This document shows positions 16,652 through 26,520 of a stretch of 64,000 nt of DNA, in pieces. Source of the stretch: Streptomyces sp. NBC_00193 (GTDB lineage Bacteria; Actinomycetota; Actinomycetes; Streptomycetales; Streptomycetaceae); NCBI RefSeq assembly GCF_026342735.1, contig NZ_JAPEMM010000001.1, positions 3,286,001 through 3,350,000 on the forward strand, read 5' to 3'. The translations under genes and the position numbers were made by a program. Within the stretch, counting starts at the first letter, position 1. Every line of letters begins with the position of its first letter. Under the pieces are notes generated by a model. It did not search any database, was not told the DNA's origin, and worked only from the letters and a program-made list of their open reading frames with translations.

Positions 16652-18256
16652 TCAGCCGGTGACCTCGACCGTGTCCACGCGGCTCTCCGAGGGGAGGTAG
16701 CGGGTGTTGTAGAGGTCTCCCGAGAACACCGCCTTCCAGTCACCACTGCGCCGAACGGTGAATTTGCGGGTGAAGGTGCCGTCGTCCGCGGCGCCCGTGT
16801 AGCCCACACGGACCCACGTGGTGGTGCCCGTCGCGCGGAAGTAGAAGTCCACGTTGCCGTGGGCCGGCGTCGAGGTGGTGCCGAGTTCCCGCACCTTGCC
16901 GACCACGGTCAGCTGCCCACCGCTCTTGACCGGCTCGGGGTGGGCGTTGAACTCGGGGATCTCCGTCTTGGTCCGCGCCACGTGGACGGGCGCCGACGTG
17001 CTCTGCCCCAGATCCTTCCCCACGTACCGGACGCGCCAGTAGCCGTTCTCTCCGGCAATCGTCTGATTGAATCCCTTGCCGAACTCGGCCGTGAAGGTCT
17101 TGCGGGTGGTCCAGGTGGAGCCGGTCTTGGAGAACTGGATCTCGAAGGGTCCGCGGGCCGGGGGCGTCGTGCCCGGATCCTCCCGGGTGCTCGGCGTCAA
17201 GTTGAAGTAGACGACCGGGATATTTCCGCTGCCGAGGTACTCGCCGGACTGGCCGTAGTAGCTCACACCCGAGGTGATGTCCACCTCTACGGGGGCGAAA
17301 GCCTTCTGGTCGAGCCAGCTCTGAATGCCGGTGGAGACCTTGAAGGTGGTGTCGGCCGGAGCCTTGGCGCTGACGGAGAAGCGGCCCTCGGGGCTGCTGT
17401 TGAACAGCACCGGCTTGCTCGCCGTACGGGTCAGCTTCATGGCCGTGGCCACGGGCTTGAGCGTGCCGTCCGCCGCGACCCGCTTCAGCGAACCGTTGAT
17501 GCGGACGGCGTTGCCGTACGGCGCGGACACCTTGCGGGAAGCGGCGTCCAGGTCGATCCGCACCGGCTGCCTGTCGATCGGGGCGTCGGTGTCGGACCTG
17601 CCGGTGAGGCCGCTGGCGTTCGTGTGCTCCATGTGGATCCGCGCGCTGGGCTCGGTGCCGGTGAAGGCGACAGGTGCCTTCAGGCGGCCCGCGCTGTCGG
17701 TGGAGACGGTGGTGGACTTGCCTCCCGCGCTGATCGAAACCTTTGCGCCGCCCAGCGGGGTCAGCTTCCCGTCGCGCGGGTCGAGGCCCCTGAGGACCAT
17801 TTCGACGGTGGTGCCCAGGCTGTCCAGGGAGACCGCCTTGGACGTGGTGACCTCGTCGAAGACGGGCTCGGGCGTGTAGTTGAGGGTGGCCGCGTCCTTG
17901 CGCACGAGCGGCTCGCCCTCGGTGCCCCGGTACTCGAGGTCGACGGAGTAGACCCCGAGCTTCTCGAGCTTCACCGGGCCGGAGGTGGAGGTGAAGGACC
18001 CCTCCGTCGACGACGAATCGCTCGCCTCGTATGAGAAGTCCTTGATGGTCAGGACGCGGGTCTCGGAGCCCTTCGCCCGCAGGTGGACCACGGGGCTCAT
18101 GTCCTGGGCGCGGACCACGTGGATCCGTACGCCCTCCGTGTTGATCGTGATGTGGAAGTCCTGGTCGGCGGCGTGCGCCGTGCCCGGAGCCAGGAGCATG
18201 CCGCCGACGGCGGCGGCGATGACCGTGAGTGCGGTGGTGTGGCGCAGGTGCTTCAC
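16652..18256 (-). CDS. Secreted Ig-like-repeat protein, paralogue 1
   Basis: A 534-residue exported protein. Signal peptide KHLRHTTALTVIAAAVGGMLLAPGTAHA. No enzymatic motif is seen. The C-terminal ~250 residues consist of two beta-sandwich-like modules with the family hallmarks WTTRKTFTAEFG...GYWRVRYVG and TEIPEFNAHPEPVKSGGQLTVVGKV, ending VDTVEVTG. It is the most diverged of four tandem paralogues and, unlike paralogues 2 and 3, lacks the cysteine pair in its N-terminal half. GTG 18256 follows AGGGGGAC. Only 32 bases separate it from the stop of paralogue 2, so they are probably co-transcribed; it has no promoter motif of its own. Confidence 0.85.
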   Translation of the reverse strand: MKHLRHTTALTVIAAAVGGMLLAPGTAHAADQDFHITINTEGVRIHVVRAQDMSPVVHLRAKGSETRVLTIKDFSYEASDSSSTEGSFTSTSGPVKLEKLGVYSVDLEYRGTEGEPLVRKDAATLNYTPEPVFDEVTTSKAVSLDSLGTTVEMVLRGLDPRDGKLTPLGGAKVSISAGGKSTTVSTDSAGRLKAPVAFTGTEPSARIHMEHTNASGLTGRSDTDAPIDRQPVRIDLDAASRKVSAPYGNAVRINGSLKRVAADGTLKPVATAMKLTRTASKPVLFNSSPEGRFSVSAKAPADTTFKVSTGIQSWLDQKAFAPVEVDITSGVSYYGQSGEYLGSGNIPVVYFNLTPSTREDPGTTPPARGPFEIQFSKTGSTWTTRKTFTAEFGKGFNQTIAGENGYWRVRYVGKDLGQSTSAPVHVARTKTEIPEFNAHPEPVKSGGQLTVVGKVRELGTTSTPAHGNVDFYFRATGTTTWVRVGYTGAADDGTFTRKFTVRRSGDWKAVFSGDLYNTRYLPSESRVDTVEVTG

Positions 18257-18288
18257 AGGGTCCCCCTGGGACTGGTGGATCGAAGGGT

Positions 18289-19920
18289 TCACGGGTTCAC
18301 GACGAGGTCGTCGCGGCGGCTCTCGGCGTTGAGGTGCTTGCCGTCGGAGTCGACGTAGCGGACGATCCAGGCGCCGGACTCCTCGCCGGTGAACTTCTGG
18401 ACGAAGGTGCCGTCCGCCTCCGTCTTGGCCTCGCCCTTGAAGACGTAGTCCTGGCTGCCGACGGGCTGGAGGTAGTACTGCACCGTCTGGCCGCCGTACG
18501 GCTTGGCCGGCGTCTCGTGCTGGAGGACGCCCTTGATGGTGAAGGTCTGGCCCTTGCGGACCGGCTCCGGCGCCGCGTTGAAGTAGGTGAAGGCCGTCGC
18601 CGTGCGGGTCAGCCGGACCGGCTCGGTGACGGAGCCCTGCATGCTCGGTGCGGCGGCGTACCGGAGCCGCCAGTGGCCGTCCCCCTCGCCCGGGAGCGTC
18701 TCGTCGAACCGGGCGGTGGCGAAGTCCACGGTGAACACCTTGCGCGTCGTCCAGTCCGCCTTGCCGTCCTCCGAGCGCTGCACCTCGATGAGGGTGGGGG
18801 TCTGGCTGAGCGGCTTGTGGGCGAGGCGCCCGGTGAACTTCACTCCGGCGGCGTCGACCGTGGCCTTGAAGTCCCTGAAGTAGCTGACCTCGACGACGTC
18901 CGCCTCCGTGTTGGCGATCACGTAGTGCAGCCACGGGGACCTGCCGCCCGCCCACGTGGTCTTCACCGGGCCGCCGCGGGACATCAGCAGCTGCCGCTCG
19001 AACCGGCCGTCCGCCGTCGTCCTGGGCTCGCCGGTGAGGTCCGCGAGCATCGGCGTGCCCTGGGGGACGGGCTTGCGCGTGCCGTCCGCGGCGATCCTGA
19101 CGGCCTGACCCGTGATCTTGGCCGTCGATCCGTAGCGGGCCTTGATCTTCCGGGACTCGGGGTCGAGGACGATCTCGGCCTTCTGGCGGACCGCGCGCGC
19201 GGTTTCGCTGCGCCCCCCGGGCCTGATGTCCGGGGTGTCCAGGACGTCGACGCGCACGTCGGTGTGGTTCTCCGTGCCCCGGAAGGTGAACGGGGACGAC
19301 AGGTGGCCCTGCGCGTCCGTCGTCGCGTCCTGCGCGGTGCGGTCGGCGGTGAGACGGACCTTGGCGTTCTTGAGCGGGGCGCTCGCCCCCGTCCGCGGGT
19401 CGAGGGTGGTGACGTCCGCCGACACGGTGGTCCTGAGGTTGTCGAGGGACACCCCGTCCGCCGCGTCGACCTTGGAGACCACCGCACGCAGCCGGTAGTC
19501 GAAGTCCCCGCAGGAGACGGGCTCGGTCTCGGAGCCGACCTCGAGCGCGTAGACGCCGAGGGCGGCCAGCTTGAGCGGCTCCGAGACCAGCTGGAAGTCG
19601 GGGAGGACGCTCTCGGGGTCGGTCACCTTGCGGAAGGTGTCGACACGGGCGACGCGCAGACCCGTCTTCTTGTCCCGCAGGTGGACGACGAGCCCCTCGG
19701 GCACGCCCGTCCCGTCCTGCGCGCTGAAGACGGTGAGGGACCCGTCCTGGGTGGCGGACATGTCCGGCGGGCAGGCGTTGGCCGCACCGGAGGCGCCGGC
19801 CGCACCGGCGGCGTTCGTTGCGAGGGATGCATCGGATGCGGCGTGCACCGACCCCGGCACGGCCAGCCCCGCGAGCAGCGCTGTGGCGACGACGACGGCT
19901 GAGGTCAAACGGTGACGCAC
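18289..19920 (-). CDS. Secreted Ig-like-repeat protein, paralogue 2
   Basis: A 543-residue exported protein with signal peptide RHRLTSAVVVATALLAGLAVPGSVHA. Two cysteines (NACPPDMSA and VSCGDFDYRL) may form a disulfide in the N-terminal part. Then come DNLRTTVSADVTTLDPRTG, IVLDPESRKIKARYGSTA and IAADGTRKPVPQGTP segments shared with paralogues 3 and 4, and the C-terminal modules WTTRKVFTVDFA and YFNAAPEPVRKGQTFTIKG. No function can be assigned. GTG 19920 is preceded by GGGGGAA. A GTACAACCC-N14-GGGTC promoter lies about 37 bases upstream. Confidence 0.85.
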   Translation of the reverse strand: MRHRLTSAVVVATALLAGLAVPGSVHAASDASLATNAAGAAGASGAANACPPDMSATQDGSLTVFSAQDGTGVPEGLVVHLRDKKTGLRVARVDTFRKVTDPESVLPDFQLVSEPLKLAALGVYALEVGSETEPVSCGDFDYRLRAVVSKVDAADGVSLDNLRTTVSADVTTLDPRTGASAPLKNAKVRLTADRTAQDATTDAQGHLSSPFTFRGTENHTDVRVDVLDTPDIRPGGRSETARAVRQKAEIVLDPESRKIKARYGSTAKITGQAVRIAADGTRKPVPQGTPMLADLTGEPRTTADGRFERQLLMSRGGPVKTTWAGGRSPWLHYVIANTEADVVEVSYFRDFKATVDAAGVKFTGRLAHKPLSQTPTLIEVQRSEDGKADWTTRKVFTVDFATARFDETLPGEGDGHWRLRYAAAPSMQGSVTEPVRLTRTATAFTYFNAAPEPVRKGQTFTIKGVLQHETPAKPYGGQTVQYYLQPVGSQDYVFKGEAKTEADGTFVQKFTGEESGAWIVRYVDSDGKHLNAESRRDDLVVNP

Positions 19921-19953
19921 GGATTCCCCCGGACTTTGACGAGCTGAACGGTT

Positions 19954-19985
19954 GTTGGACCCGCGACACCCCCGATGGGTTGTAC
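19954..19985 (-). promoter_or_regulatory. ECF-like promoter of paralogue 2
   Basis: On the minus strand GTACAACCC (19985-19977), 14 bases, then GGGTCCAAC (19962-19954). The same two boxes with exactly 14 bases between them precede paralogues 3 and 4, and a close version precedes the orphan copy at 40652. The AAC and GTC cores are typical of ECF sigma promoters. Confidence 0.65.
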
Positions 19986-20059
19986 GCCCTTTCCCGCAGG
20001 TTGGGCCGGTCGGCCCTGCCTGCGGGGGCGTCCTCACGGGTTACGGGTACGGGTACGGG

Positions 20060-21634
20060 TTACGGGTTGACGACGAGGTCGTCCTGGCGGCTTTCGGCGT
20101 TGAAGTGCTTGCCGTCTGCGTCGCGGTAGCGGGCGATCCAGGTTCCGGTGCGGTCGGCGGTGAACTTGCGGAGGAAGGTGCCGTCCGCGGCGGTCTTGGT
20201 CTGGGCCTGGTAGAGGAAGTCCTGGCTTCCGGCGGGCCGGAAGTAGAACAGGACCGTCTGGCCGCCGTAGGCCTTCGCCGGGTTCTGGTGCTGGAGGGTG
20301 CCCTTGATGGTGAAGGCCTGGCCCTTGCGGACCGGCTCCGGGGCCGCGTTGAAGTACGAGAAGGCCGTCGCGGTCCGGGTCAGCCGGACGGGCGGGGTGA
20401 CGGAGCCCTGGATCAAGGACTCGCCGGCGTACCGTAGCCGCCAGTAGCCGTCGGCCTCGCCGGGCAGCGTCTGCTTGACCGCGCCGGCGCCGAACTTCGT
20501 GGCGAAGGTCTTGCGCGTCGTCCAGTTCGTCTTGCCGTCGGCCGAGTACTGCACCTCGACGTTGACCGCCTTGTTCTCGACCGCGGGCTTGAGGAGCAGG
20601 TCCCCGGTGAGGGTCACCCGGCGCGCGGAGTCGATGGTGGCCTTGAACTCCCTGAAGAGGGTGACGGAGACGAGCTCGACCTTGGACCAGTTCTCCGTGG
20701 CCTCCAGCCACGGCGTGGCCCTGCGCCCCGTGTCCCACGCGGTGTACACGCCGGGGCCTGCGACCCGTACCTGCCGCTCGAACCTGCCGTCCGCCTTCGT
20801 CCGGGGCACACCGGTCAGGTCGGCCCACAGGCGCGTGCCCTCGGGGACGGGCTTGCGCGTGCCGTCGGCGGCGATCCGGGTGGCCCGGCCCGTGAGCGTC
20901 CGGAGCTGTCCGTACGTGGCCTTGAAGCTCTGGGATTCGGGGTCGAGGACGATCTCGCCCTTCTGCCGGATCGTGCCCACCCTGAACTGGCTGGTCTCGG
21001 AGTCCATCTGCGGTGTCGCCGTCAGATCGATGCGTATGTCGGTCGCCCTCTCCGTGCCCAGGAAGGTGTGCGGGACCGACAGGTGGCCCTGGGCGTCCGT
21101 GGTCGCCGTGGGGGAGAAGCCCTCACCGGCGATGGCGACCTTGGTGTTCTTGAGCGGGGAGCTCGTCTGGGTCCGCGGGTCGAATGTGGTGAGGTCCGCG
21201 GACACGGTGGTCTTCAGGTTGTCGAGGGACACCTTGCCCGCGGTGGGCTTGGTCATTTCCGAGCGCAGCCGGTAGTCGAAGTCCCCGCAGACGGAGGTGC
21301 CGGCGGCCGTGTCGACTTCGAGGGTGTAGATCCCGAGCTCGGGCAGTTTGACGGGGTCCGAGATCACGTCCGTCGCGTACATGTCGCCCGACTCTTCCCA
21401 GGGCAGGCTCTTGAACTTTTCGACGGCCGCGACGCGCAGCCCCGTCTTCTTGTCCCGCAGGTGGACGATGACATCGGGCCGGGTGTAGACGTTTTTGATC
21501 ACGAGGGCGCCCTCGCGGGTGGTGTACATCCCCTGGTAGCAGCCGTCGTCGGCGGCATGTGCCGCCCCCGGCACGGCCAGCCCCCCGAGCGCTGCGGCGG
21601 CGATGACGATGGCTGAGGTCAAGCGGTGACGCAT
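20060..21634 (-). CDS. Secreted Ig-like-repeat protein, paralogue 3
   Basis: A 524-residue exported protein with signal peptide RHRLTSAIVIAAAALGGLAVPGAAHA. Cysteines in DDGCYQGM and SVCGDFDYRL match those of paralogue 2. The rest follows the same plan and ends with the strongly conserved DADGKHFNAESRQDDLVVNP tail. It is closest to paralogue 2 and 4 at both ends. ATG 21634, GGGGG a few bases upstream. Probably surface-exposed or released; a structural, adhesive or inhibitor role is possible but unsupported. Confidence 0.85.
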   Translation of the reverse strand: MRHRLTSAIVIAAAALGGLAVPGAAHAADDGCYQGMYTTREGALVIKNVYTRPDVIVHLRDKKTGLRVAAVEKFKSLPWEESGDMYATDVISDPVKLPELGIYTLEVDTAAGTSVCGDFDYRLRSEMTKPTAGKVSLDNLKTTVSADLTTFDPRTQTSSPLKNTKVAIAGEGFSPTATTDAQGHLSVPHTFLGTERATDIRIDLTATPQMDSETSQFRVGTIRQKGEIVLDPESQSFKATYGQLRTLTGRATRIAADGTRKPVPEGTRLWADLTGVPRTKADGRFERQVRVAGPGVYTAWDTGRRATPWLEATENWSKVELVSVTLFREFKATIDSARRVTLTGDLLLKPAVENKAVNVEVQYSADGKTNWTTRKTFATKFGAGAVKQTLPGEADGYWRLRYAGESLIQGSVTPPVRLTRTATAFSYFNAAPEPVRKGQAFTIKGTLQHQNPAKAYGGQTVLFYFRPAGSQDFLYQAQTKTAADGTFLRKFTADRTGTWIARYRDADGKHFNAESRQDDLVVNP

Positions 21635-21667
21635 GGATCCCCCCGGATCTCGATCAGATGAACGGGG

Positions 21668-21699
21668 GCTAGACCCATGGCAAGCCCGGGGGGTTGTAC
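21668..21699 (-). promoter_or_regulatory. ECF-like promoter of paralogue 3
   Basis: Minus strand GTACAACCC (21699-21691), 14 bases, GGGTCTAGC (21676-21668), 34-37 bases before the ATG. Same layout as for paralogues 2 and 4. Confidence 0.65.
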
Positions 21700-21728
21700 A
21701 CATCTCCGTACGAACTGCGGGTTACGGG

Positions 21729-23090
21729 TTACGGGTTCACGGCGAGGTCGTCCTGGCGGCTTTCGGCGTTGAAGTGCTTGCCGTCGGCGTCGCGGTAGCG
21801 GGCGACCCAGGTTCCGGTGCGGTCGGCCTCGAAGGAGTGGGTGAAGGTGCCGTCCGCGGCGGTCCTGGCCTGGCCCTGGGGGAGGAAGTCCTGGCTGCCT
21901 GCGGGCCGGAAGTAGAACTGCACCGTCTGGCCGCCGTAGGCCTTCGCGGGGGTGCCGTGCTGGAGGGTGCCCCTGATGGTGAAGGTCTGGCCCTTGCGGA
22001 CCGGCTCCGGCGCGGCGTTGACGTAGGAGAAGTTCGTCGCCGTGCGGGTCAGGCGGACGGGCTGGGTGATGGCGGCCTGGATGTTCGCCGTGCCGGGGTA
22101 GTGGAGGCGCCAGTAGCCGTCCGTCTCGCCCGGCAGGGTCTGCTTGAACTCCTCCCAGCCGGAGTCCGTCCTGAACGTCTTGCGCGTCTTCCAGTCCGTC
22201 TTGCCGTCGGTCGAGTACTGCACCTCCACGTCGGCGTAACCGGCGCCGGGCTTCCGGGTGAGGGTCCCGGTGAACGTCACGCGCCGTGCCGCGTCGATCG
22301 TGGCCGTGTACTTCGTGAAGGAGGTGGCTTGGACGAGGTCGATGTCCGTCCGGTCCGACGCCATGGTCAGCCACGGATAGCTGCTGTTGTTCGCCCACGT
22401 GGTGTCCGCCCAGGGGTAGTCGTCCCTGGGAGCGACCCGGATCTTCCGCTCGAAGCGGCCGTCCGCCCCCGTCCCGGGGACGCCGTCCAGGTCGCCGTTG
22501 AGCGGCGTGCCCTGGGGTACCGGCCTGCGCGTGCCGTCGGCGGCGATCACCGAGGCCCGGCCGGTGAGCGTGGCGGTCGATCCGTAGACGGCCCTGATCT
22601 TCTCGGAGGCGGGGTCGAGGACGATCTCCGCCTTCCGGCGGACGGTGGGGACCACCGTCCCCCCGCCCGCGTCGTCCCTCTCCGGGGTGGCTTGGATGCT
22701 GAACTGCAGGTAGGTCGACTTCTCCGTCCCGCGGAAGGAGACCGGGGCGTCCAGCCGGCCCTGCCCGTCCGTGGAGACCTCCTGTGAGATGCCCTCGCCG
22801 GAGAAGCTGACCTTGGTGTTCTTGAGCGGGGAGCGCGTCTGGGTCCGCGGGTCGAAGACGGTGACGTCCGCCGACACCGTGGTCCTGAGGCTGTCCACGG
22901 ACACCTTGTCCCGCACGTGGACGACGGGCTTGGGGGCGGACCCCGAGGCCTGGACCACGAGAGCCCCCGTCGAAGTAGCGCTCATGCCCCACAGGCAGCG
23001 TGCGTCGGCGGCGTGCGCCGTCCCCGGCGCGGCCAGCCCGCCGAACGCCGCCGCGGCGATGACGATGGCCGAAGTCAGACGGCGATGCAT
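21729..23090 (-). CDS. Secreted Ig-like-repeat protein, paralogue 4 (internal deletion)
   Basis: A 453-residue exported protein with signal peptide HRRLTSAIVIAAAAFGGLAAPGTAHA. Compared with paralogues 2 and 3 it joins VVHVRDK directly to VSVDSLRTTVSADV, an in-frame loss of roughly 75-80 residues that includes the second conserved Cys, leaving C32 unpaired. All later segments are intact, including KTRKTFRTDSG, NAAPEPVRKGQTFTIRG and the conserved tail. ATG 23090 with GGGGGAAAC upstream. It is the first gene of the array and has its own promoter motif. Confidence 0.85.
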   Translation of the reverse strand: MHRRLTSAIVIAAAAFGGLAAPGTAHAADARCLWGMSATSTGALVVQASGSAPKPVVHVRDKVSVDSLRTTVSADVTVFDPRTQTRSPLKNTKVSFSGEGISQEVSTDGQGRLDAPVSFRGTEKSTYLQFSIQATPERDDAGGGTVVPTVRRKAEIVLDPASEKIRAVYGSTATLTGRASVIAADGTRRPVPQGTPLNGDLDGVPGTGADGRFERKIRVAPRDDYPWADTTWANNSSYPWLTMASDRTDIDLVQATSFTKYTATIDAARRVTFTGTLTRKPGAGYADVEVQYSTDGKTDWKTRKTFRTDSGWEEFKQTLPGETDGYWRLHYPGTANIQAAITQPVRLTRTATNFSYVNAAPEPVRKGQTFTIRGTLQHGTPAKAYGGQTVQFYFRPAGSQDFLPQGQARTAADGTFTHSFEADRTGTWVARYRDADGKHFNAESRQDDLAVNP

Positions 23091-23399
23091 GTTTCCCCCG
23101 GTTGTCGACTGACTGAACGAGTGGGTGGACCCACGAACTCTCCGCGGGGTTGTACGGCTTTGCCCGCACCCCGTGCGCGACCACCCGCCGTGCCGGGGCC
23201 GGACCGGGCGCGGGCCTGACAGAATCGGGGGTGCGCGACCCGGGCCGACCCCCGGAGTGAGACGCTGCACGGGGCAGGGACCCGCGGCGGCTCGCGCGCA
23301 TCCGGTGACGTGACGGCGATGACGGCGACGCCACCGGCGATGGCTGGAAGAGCGGGGACCGCGAGGGGCCCCGTACGGGGATGGGTGTGGAGGCGAGTG
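23091..23399. other. Divergent control region between paralogue 4 and the kinase gene
   Basis: The left third holds the promoter of paralogue 4. From about 23160 to 23399 I see no clear operator; GGAGG at 23389-23393 is the ribosome site of the kinase gene. A frame upstream of the chosen kinase start is open but has no family resemblance. Confidence 0.5.
23121..23155 (-). promoter_or_regulatory. ECF-like promoter of paralogue 4 with inverted repeat
   Basis: Minus strand GTACAACCC (23155-23147), 14 bases, GGGTCCACC (23132-23124). The downstream box is inside a small perfect inverted repeat GTGGGT-GG-ACCCAC (23121-23134), which could also bind a repressor. Confidence 0.65.
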
Positions 23400-25820
23400 G
23401 TGGAGCAGCTGACGCAGCACGACCCGAGACGGATCGGCCCCTTCGAGGTGCTGGGACGGCTCGGCGCCGGCGGCATGGGGCTGGTCTATCTCGCCCGGTC
23501 GGCGTCCGGACGCCGGGTGGCGATCAAGACGGTGCGCACCGAGCTCGCCGAGGACCAGCTGTTCCGCGTCCGCTTCACCCGTGAGGTGGAGGCGGCCCGC
23601 GCCGTCTCCGGCTTCTACACCGCGGCCGTCGTCGACGCCGATCCGCGCGCGGCCGTGCCGTGGCTGGCGACCGCCTACGTACCGGCGCCCTCCCTGGAGG
23701 AGATCGTCCACGAGTGCGGGCCCATGCCCGCGCAGGCCGTACGGTGGCTCGCCGCGGGCATCGCCGAGGCGCTCCAGTCGATCCACGGGGCGGGCCTGGT
23801 CCACCGCGACCTGAAGCCCTCCAACGTGCTCGTCGTCGAGGACGGCCCACGCGTGATCGACTTCGGCATCGCCAGCGGGGTCTCCAACACCCGCCTGACC
23901 ATGACGAACGTCGCCGTCGGCACGCCCGCGTACATGTCGCCGGAGCAGGCGAAGGACTCGCGCAGCGTCAAGGGCGCCAGCGACGTGTTCTCGCTCGGCT
24001 CCACGCTGGTCTTCGCCGCCACCGGGCACCCGCCGTACCACGGGGCGAACCCGGTGGAGACGGTCTTCATGCTGCTGCGCGAGGGCCCGAACCTGGAGGG
24101 GCTCCCCGACGAGCTCCGCCCGCTGATCGACTCCTGCATGCAGATGGACGCCACGCAGCGGCCGACCCCGGCCGACCTGCAGGCGCAGCTCGCCCCGCAC
24201 CTCTTCGAGGGCGGCGACGAGAGCGGTACCGCTTCGGCGTGGTTGCCCGAGCGGGCCGTCGCGATGATCGAGGCCCGGCGGGCCGGCCACCGCAACGCCG
24301 CTGCCGCGGCCGCTGCGGCCGCGGTGCCGAAGCCGGGGATTCCCCGGGCCGGAGTCTCGGCGCCCATCCAGAGCGTCGGTCCCGCGTCGGGTCAGCCCAC
24401 GCACCGCAGCCCGCGCGGCGGAGCCGACCCCTGGACCGACCCGCGGACCGGCCAGGCCGTCCCGCAGCGGCCCGAGCACCCGCCGATGGCACCCTCGGGC
24501 GAGCCCGTGCGGCTCGGCGGTTCCCCGGTGCCGATCGGCCCCGGGCCGCAGGCCTCCGCCTCGGCTCCGGCCGCCCACGCCGCCGCCGCGGACTCGGCGA
24601 CCGGCTGGATCCGCCCGCCCGCCGGTACCCCGGTGGCGGGCCCCGCGCCCTCGGTCCTCGTACCGAACCCCGGCCCGGCCCCCGACAGCGGCCGCTGGCG
24701 GCCCTGGCGGTTCCGGATGTCGAACGAGGTCTGGGGCACCCCGACCGTCGCCGGCGACCTGCTCTACGTCACCTCCTTCGAGGTGCACGCCCTGGACGTG
24801 GCCAGCGGCCGCCGCCAGTTCAAGACCCGGGACGTCGCCTGGTCCATGGCCGTCTCCGACGGGCGCATCCACGCCTCCGACGGCCCCTCCCTCTACGCCC
24901 TCGACGCCGGCGACGGCTCCGAGCGGTGGCGGCTGTCCGCCGATGCCTGGGTGTACGCCCTGCGCGCCGACCGGGGCACCGTCGTCACCGCCACGCGCGG
25001 AGGCGGCGTACAGGCCTGGGAGTCGTCCAGCGGGCACAAGCTGTGGGAGCTGTCCGGCGCGCAGAGCGAGTTCGAGACCGCCGAGGCGGCCCCCGTCCTG
25101 CACGACGGCACGGTCTACGTGTGGCAGGACGCCCGGCTGCGCGCCCTGGACGCCCGCTCCGGCCGCGAGTCCTGGTCGTATCCGGTCGGCGACGCCGGCT
25201 CCTGCGGGAACGTGCCCGTACGGGTCACGCCCGCCCCCGACGGCAACGTCTACGTCGCCGCCGGAACCCGGGTGATCTCCATCGACCGGGCCTCGGGCCG
25301 GGTCCGCTGGCACTTCGAGGCCCCCGCCGTGTTCCTCGCGCCCCCGGCCTTCGCCCCGGGCGCGGCCGTCACGGGCGGCGGGGTCTACCTCGCGGACTAC
25401 CTGGGCACCGTCTACGCCCTGGACGCGGCCACCGGCAAGGACCGGTGGCGCATCGCCACCGAGCCCCGGCAGTCCGCCGACCCGGTCCTCGTCGCCGCCG
25501 GCAACGTCCACCTGGCCGCGGGCAGCGCCGTGTACACGCTCGACGCGGTCACCGGCACCCCGAAGTGGCGGTTCGCGGCGGGCGGCGAGATCACCGGTTC
25601 CCCGGCGGTCGCGGACGGCCGCGTCCACTTCGGATCGGCCGACCACTGCCTGTACACCCTCGATGCGGCGGGCGGCCAGCTCCGCTGGAAACTGGCCACC
25701 GGCGGGGAGATCACCGGCGCCCCGGTGGCCGAGGCGGGCGTGGTCTACGCGTGCAGCAAGGACCGCTGCGTCTACGCCCTGGACGCCGCCAAGGGCACGG
25801 GGACCCGTACGGGCGGATGA
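23400..25820 (+). CDS. Ser/Thr protein kinase with PQQ-type beta-propeller
   Basis: An 806-residue Hanks-type kinase. Kinase domain about residues 12-270: glycine loop [16 protein letters not shown]43 in VAIK, catalytic H135-R136-D137 with LKPSN, D154-F-G, and [12 protein letters not shown] Pro/Ala-rich linker (~290-430) follows, then seven to eight PQQ-like blades with the [15 protein letters not shown] type repeat (~440-800). No hydrophobic membrane segment separates kinase and propeller, unlike PknD-type kinases, so both parts would be cytoplasmic. GTG 23400 is chosen because GGAGG lies seven bases upstream and [19 protein letters not shown] is the usual family opening. Targets unknown. 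Confidence 0.9.
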   Translation: MEQLTQHDPRRIGPFEVLGRLGAGGMGLVYLARSASGRRVAIKTVRTELAEDQLFRVRFTREVEAARAVSGFYTAAVVDADPRAAVPWLATAYVPAPSLEEIVHECGPMPAQAVRWLAAGIAEALQSIHGAGLVHRDLKPSNVLVVEDGPRVIDFGIASGVSNTRLTMTNVAVGTPAYMSPEQAKDSRSVKGASDVFSLGSTLVFAATGHPPYHGANPVETVFMLLREGPNLEGLPDELRPLIDSCMQMDATQRPTPADLQAQLAPHLFEGGDESGTASAWLPERAVAMIEARRAGHRNAAAAAAAAAVPKPGIPRAGVSAPIQSVGPASGQPTHRSPRGGADPWTDPRTGQAVPQRPEHPPMAPSGEPVRLGGSPVPIGPGPQASASAPAAHAAAADSATGWIRPPAGTPVAGPAPSVLVPNPGPAPDSGRWRPWRFRMSNEVWGTPTVAGDLLYVTSFEVHALDVASGRRQFKTRDVAWSMAVSDGRIHASDGPSLYALDAGDGSERWRLSADAWVYALRADRGTVVTATRGGGVQAWESSSGHKLWELSGAQSEFETAEAAPVLHDGTVYVWQDARLRALDARSGRESWSYPVGDAGSCGNVPVRVTPAPDGNVYVAAGTRVISIDRASGRVRWHFEAPAVFLAPPAFAPGAAVTGGGVYLADYLGTVYALDAATGKDRWRIATEPRQSADPVLVAAGNVHLAAGSAVYTLDAVTGTPKWRFAAGGEITGSPAVADGRVHFGSADHCLYTLDAAGGQLRWKLATGGEITGAPVAEAGVVYACSKDRCVYALDAAKGTGTRTGG

Positions 25821-25921
25821 CCCGGTTCGGCCGCCGCCTGAGCTGGGGCTGAGCCGTCCGGGGGCCCGGTCGTGGCCCCCTAGGGGTCGCGCACCGCACG
25901 AGGAGTGACAGGATGGACCCC

Positions 25922-26416
25922 ATGAGCAACGTATTCTTCGACATCAAGATCGACGGCGCGGACGCCGGTCGCATCGTCTTCAACCTCTTCGACGAGGTCG
26001 TCCCGAAGACCGCCGAGAACTTCCGCCAGCTGTGCACCGGCCAGAACGGCTTCGGCTACGCCGGCTCCGGCTTCCACCGCGTCATCCCGCAGTTCATGCT
26101 GCAGGGCGGTGACTTCACCAACCACAACGGCACGGGCGGCAAGAGCATCTACGGCGAGAAGTTCGCCGACGAGAACTTCACCCTGAAGCACGACCGCAAG
26201 TACCTGCTGTCGATGGCGAACGCCGGCAAGAACACCAACGGCTCGCAGTTCTTCATCACCACCGTCCTCACCCCGTGGCTCGACGGCAAGCACGTCGTCT
26301 TCGGCGAGGTCGTCTCGGGCCAGGAGCTCGTCGACCAGATCGAGAAGCTCGGCACCCCCTCGGGCGCCACGCGCGGCAAGATCGAGATCGCGGCGTCCGG
26401 CGTCGTCGAGGCCTGA
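25922..26416 (+). CDS. ppiA: Cyclophilin-type peptidyl-prolyl cis-trans isomerase
   Basis: A 164-residue cytoplasmic cyclophilin. The whole fold is present: [31 protein letters not shown] carries the catalytic Arg, Phe and Gln, and [18 protein letters not shown] and [12 protein letters not shown] complete the proline pocket. It speeds proline isomerisation during folding. ATG 25922 (MSNVFFDI) matches the usual Streptomyces N terminus; an ATG three codons earlier is possible. It follows the kinase gene by 101 bases and probably has its own promoter. Confidence 0.93.
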   Translation: MSNVFFDIKIDGADAGRIVFNLFDEVVPKTAENFRQLCTGQNGFGYAGSGFHRVIPQFMLQGGDFTNHNGTGGKSIYGEKFADENFTLKHDRKYLLSMANAGKNTNGSQFFITTVLTPWLDGKHVVFGEVVSGQELVDQIEKLGTPSGATRGKIEIAASGVVEA

Positions 26417-26439
26417 TCCCCACCCCGCCCGCAACGGCT

Positions 26440-26475
26440 GGCCGGCCCCGCCCCCTCAGGGGGGACGGGGCCGCC
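26440..26475. terminator. Terminator hairpin
   Basis: GGCCCCGCCCCC and GGGGGACGGGGCC around a short TCA loop form a strong stem just after the cyclophilin gene and before the 3' end of the convergent SARP gene. Confidence 0.7.
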
Positions 26476-26520
26476 GTCATGTCGGGGCCCGGGGCGTCGG
26501 CGAGCGGGCCGGAGCGCGGG

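Noticed and set aside
21729..25646. 1305-codon minus-strand frame running from paralogue 4 through the kinase gene
   Set aside because: Only its last 453 codons have signal peptide and family similarity. The upstream part is antisense to the kinase gene.
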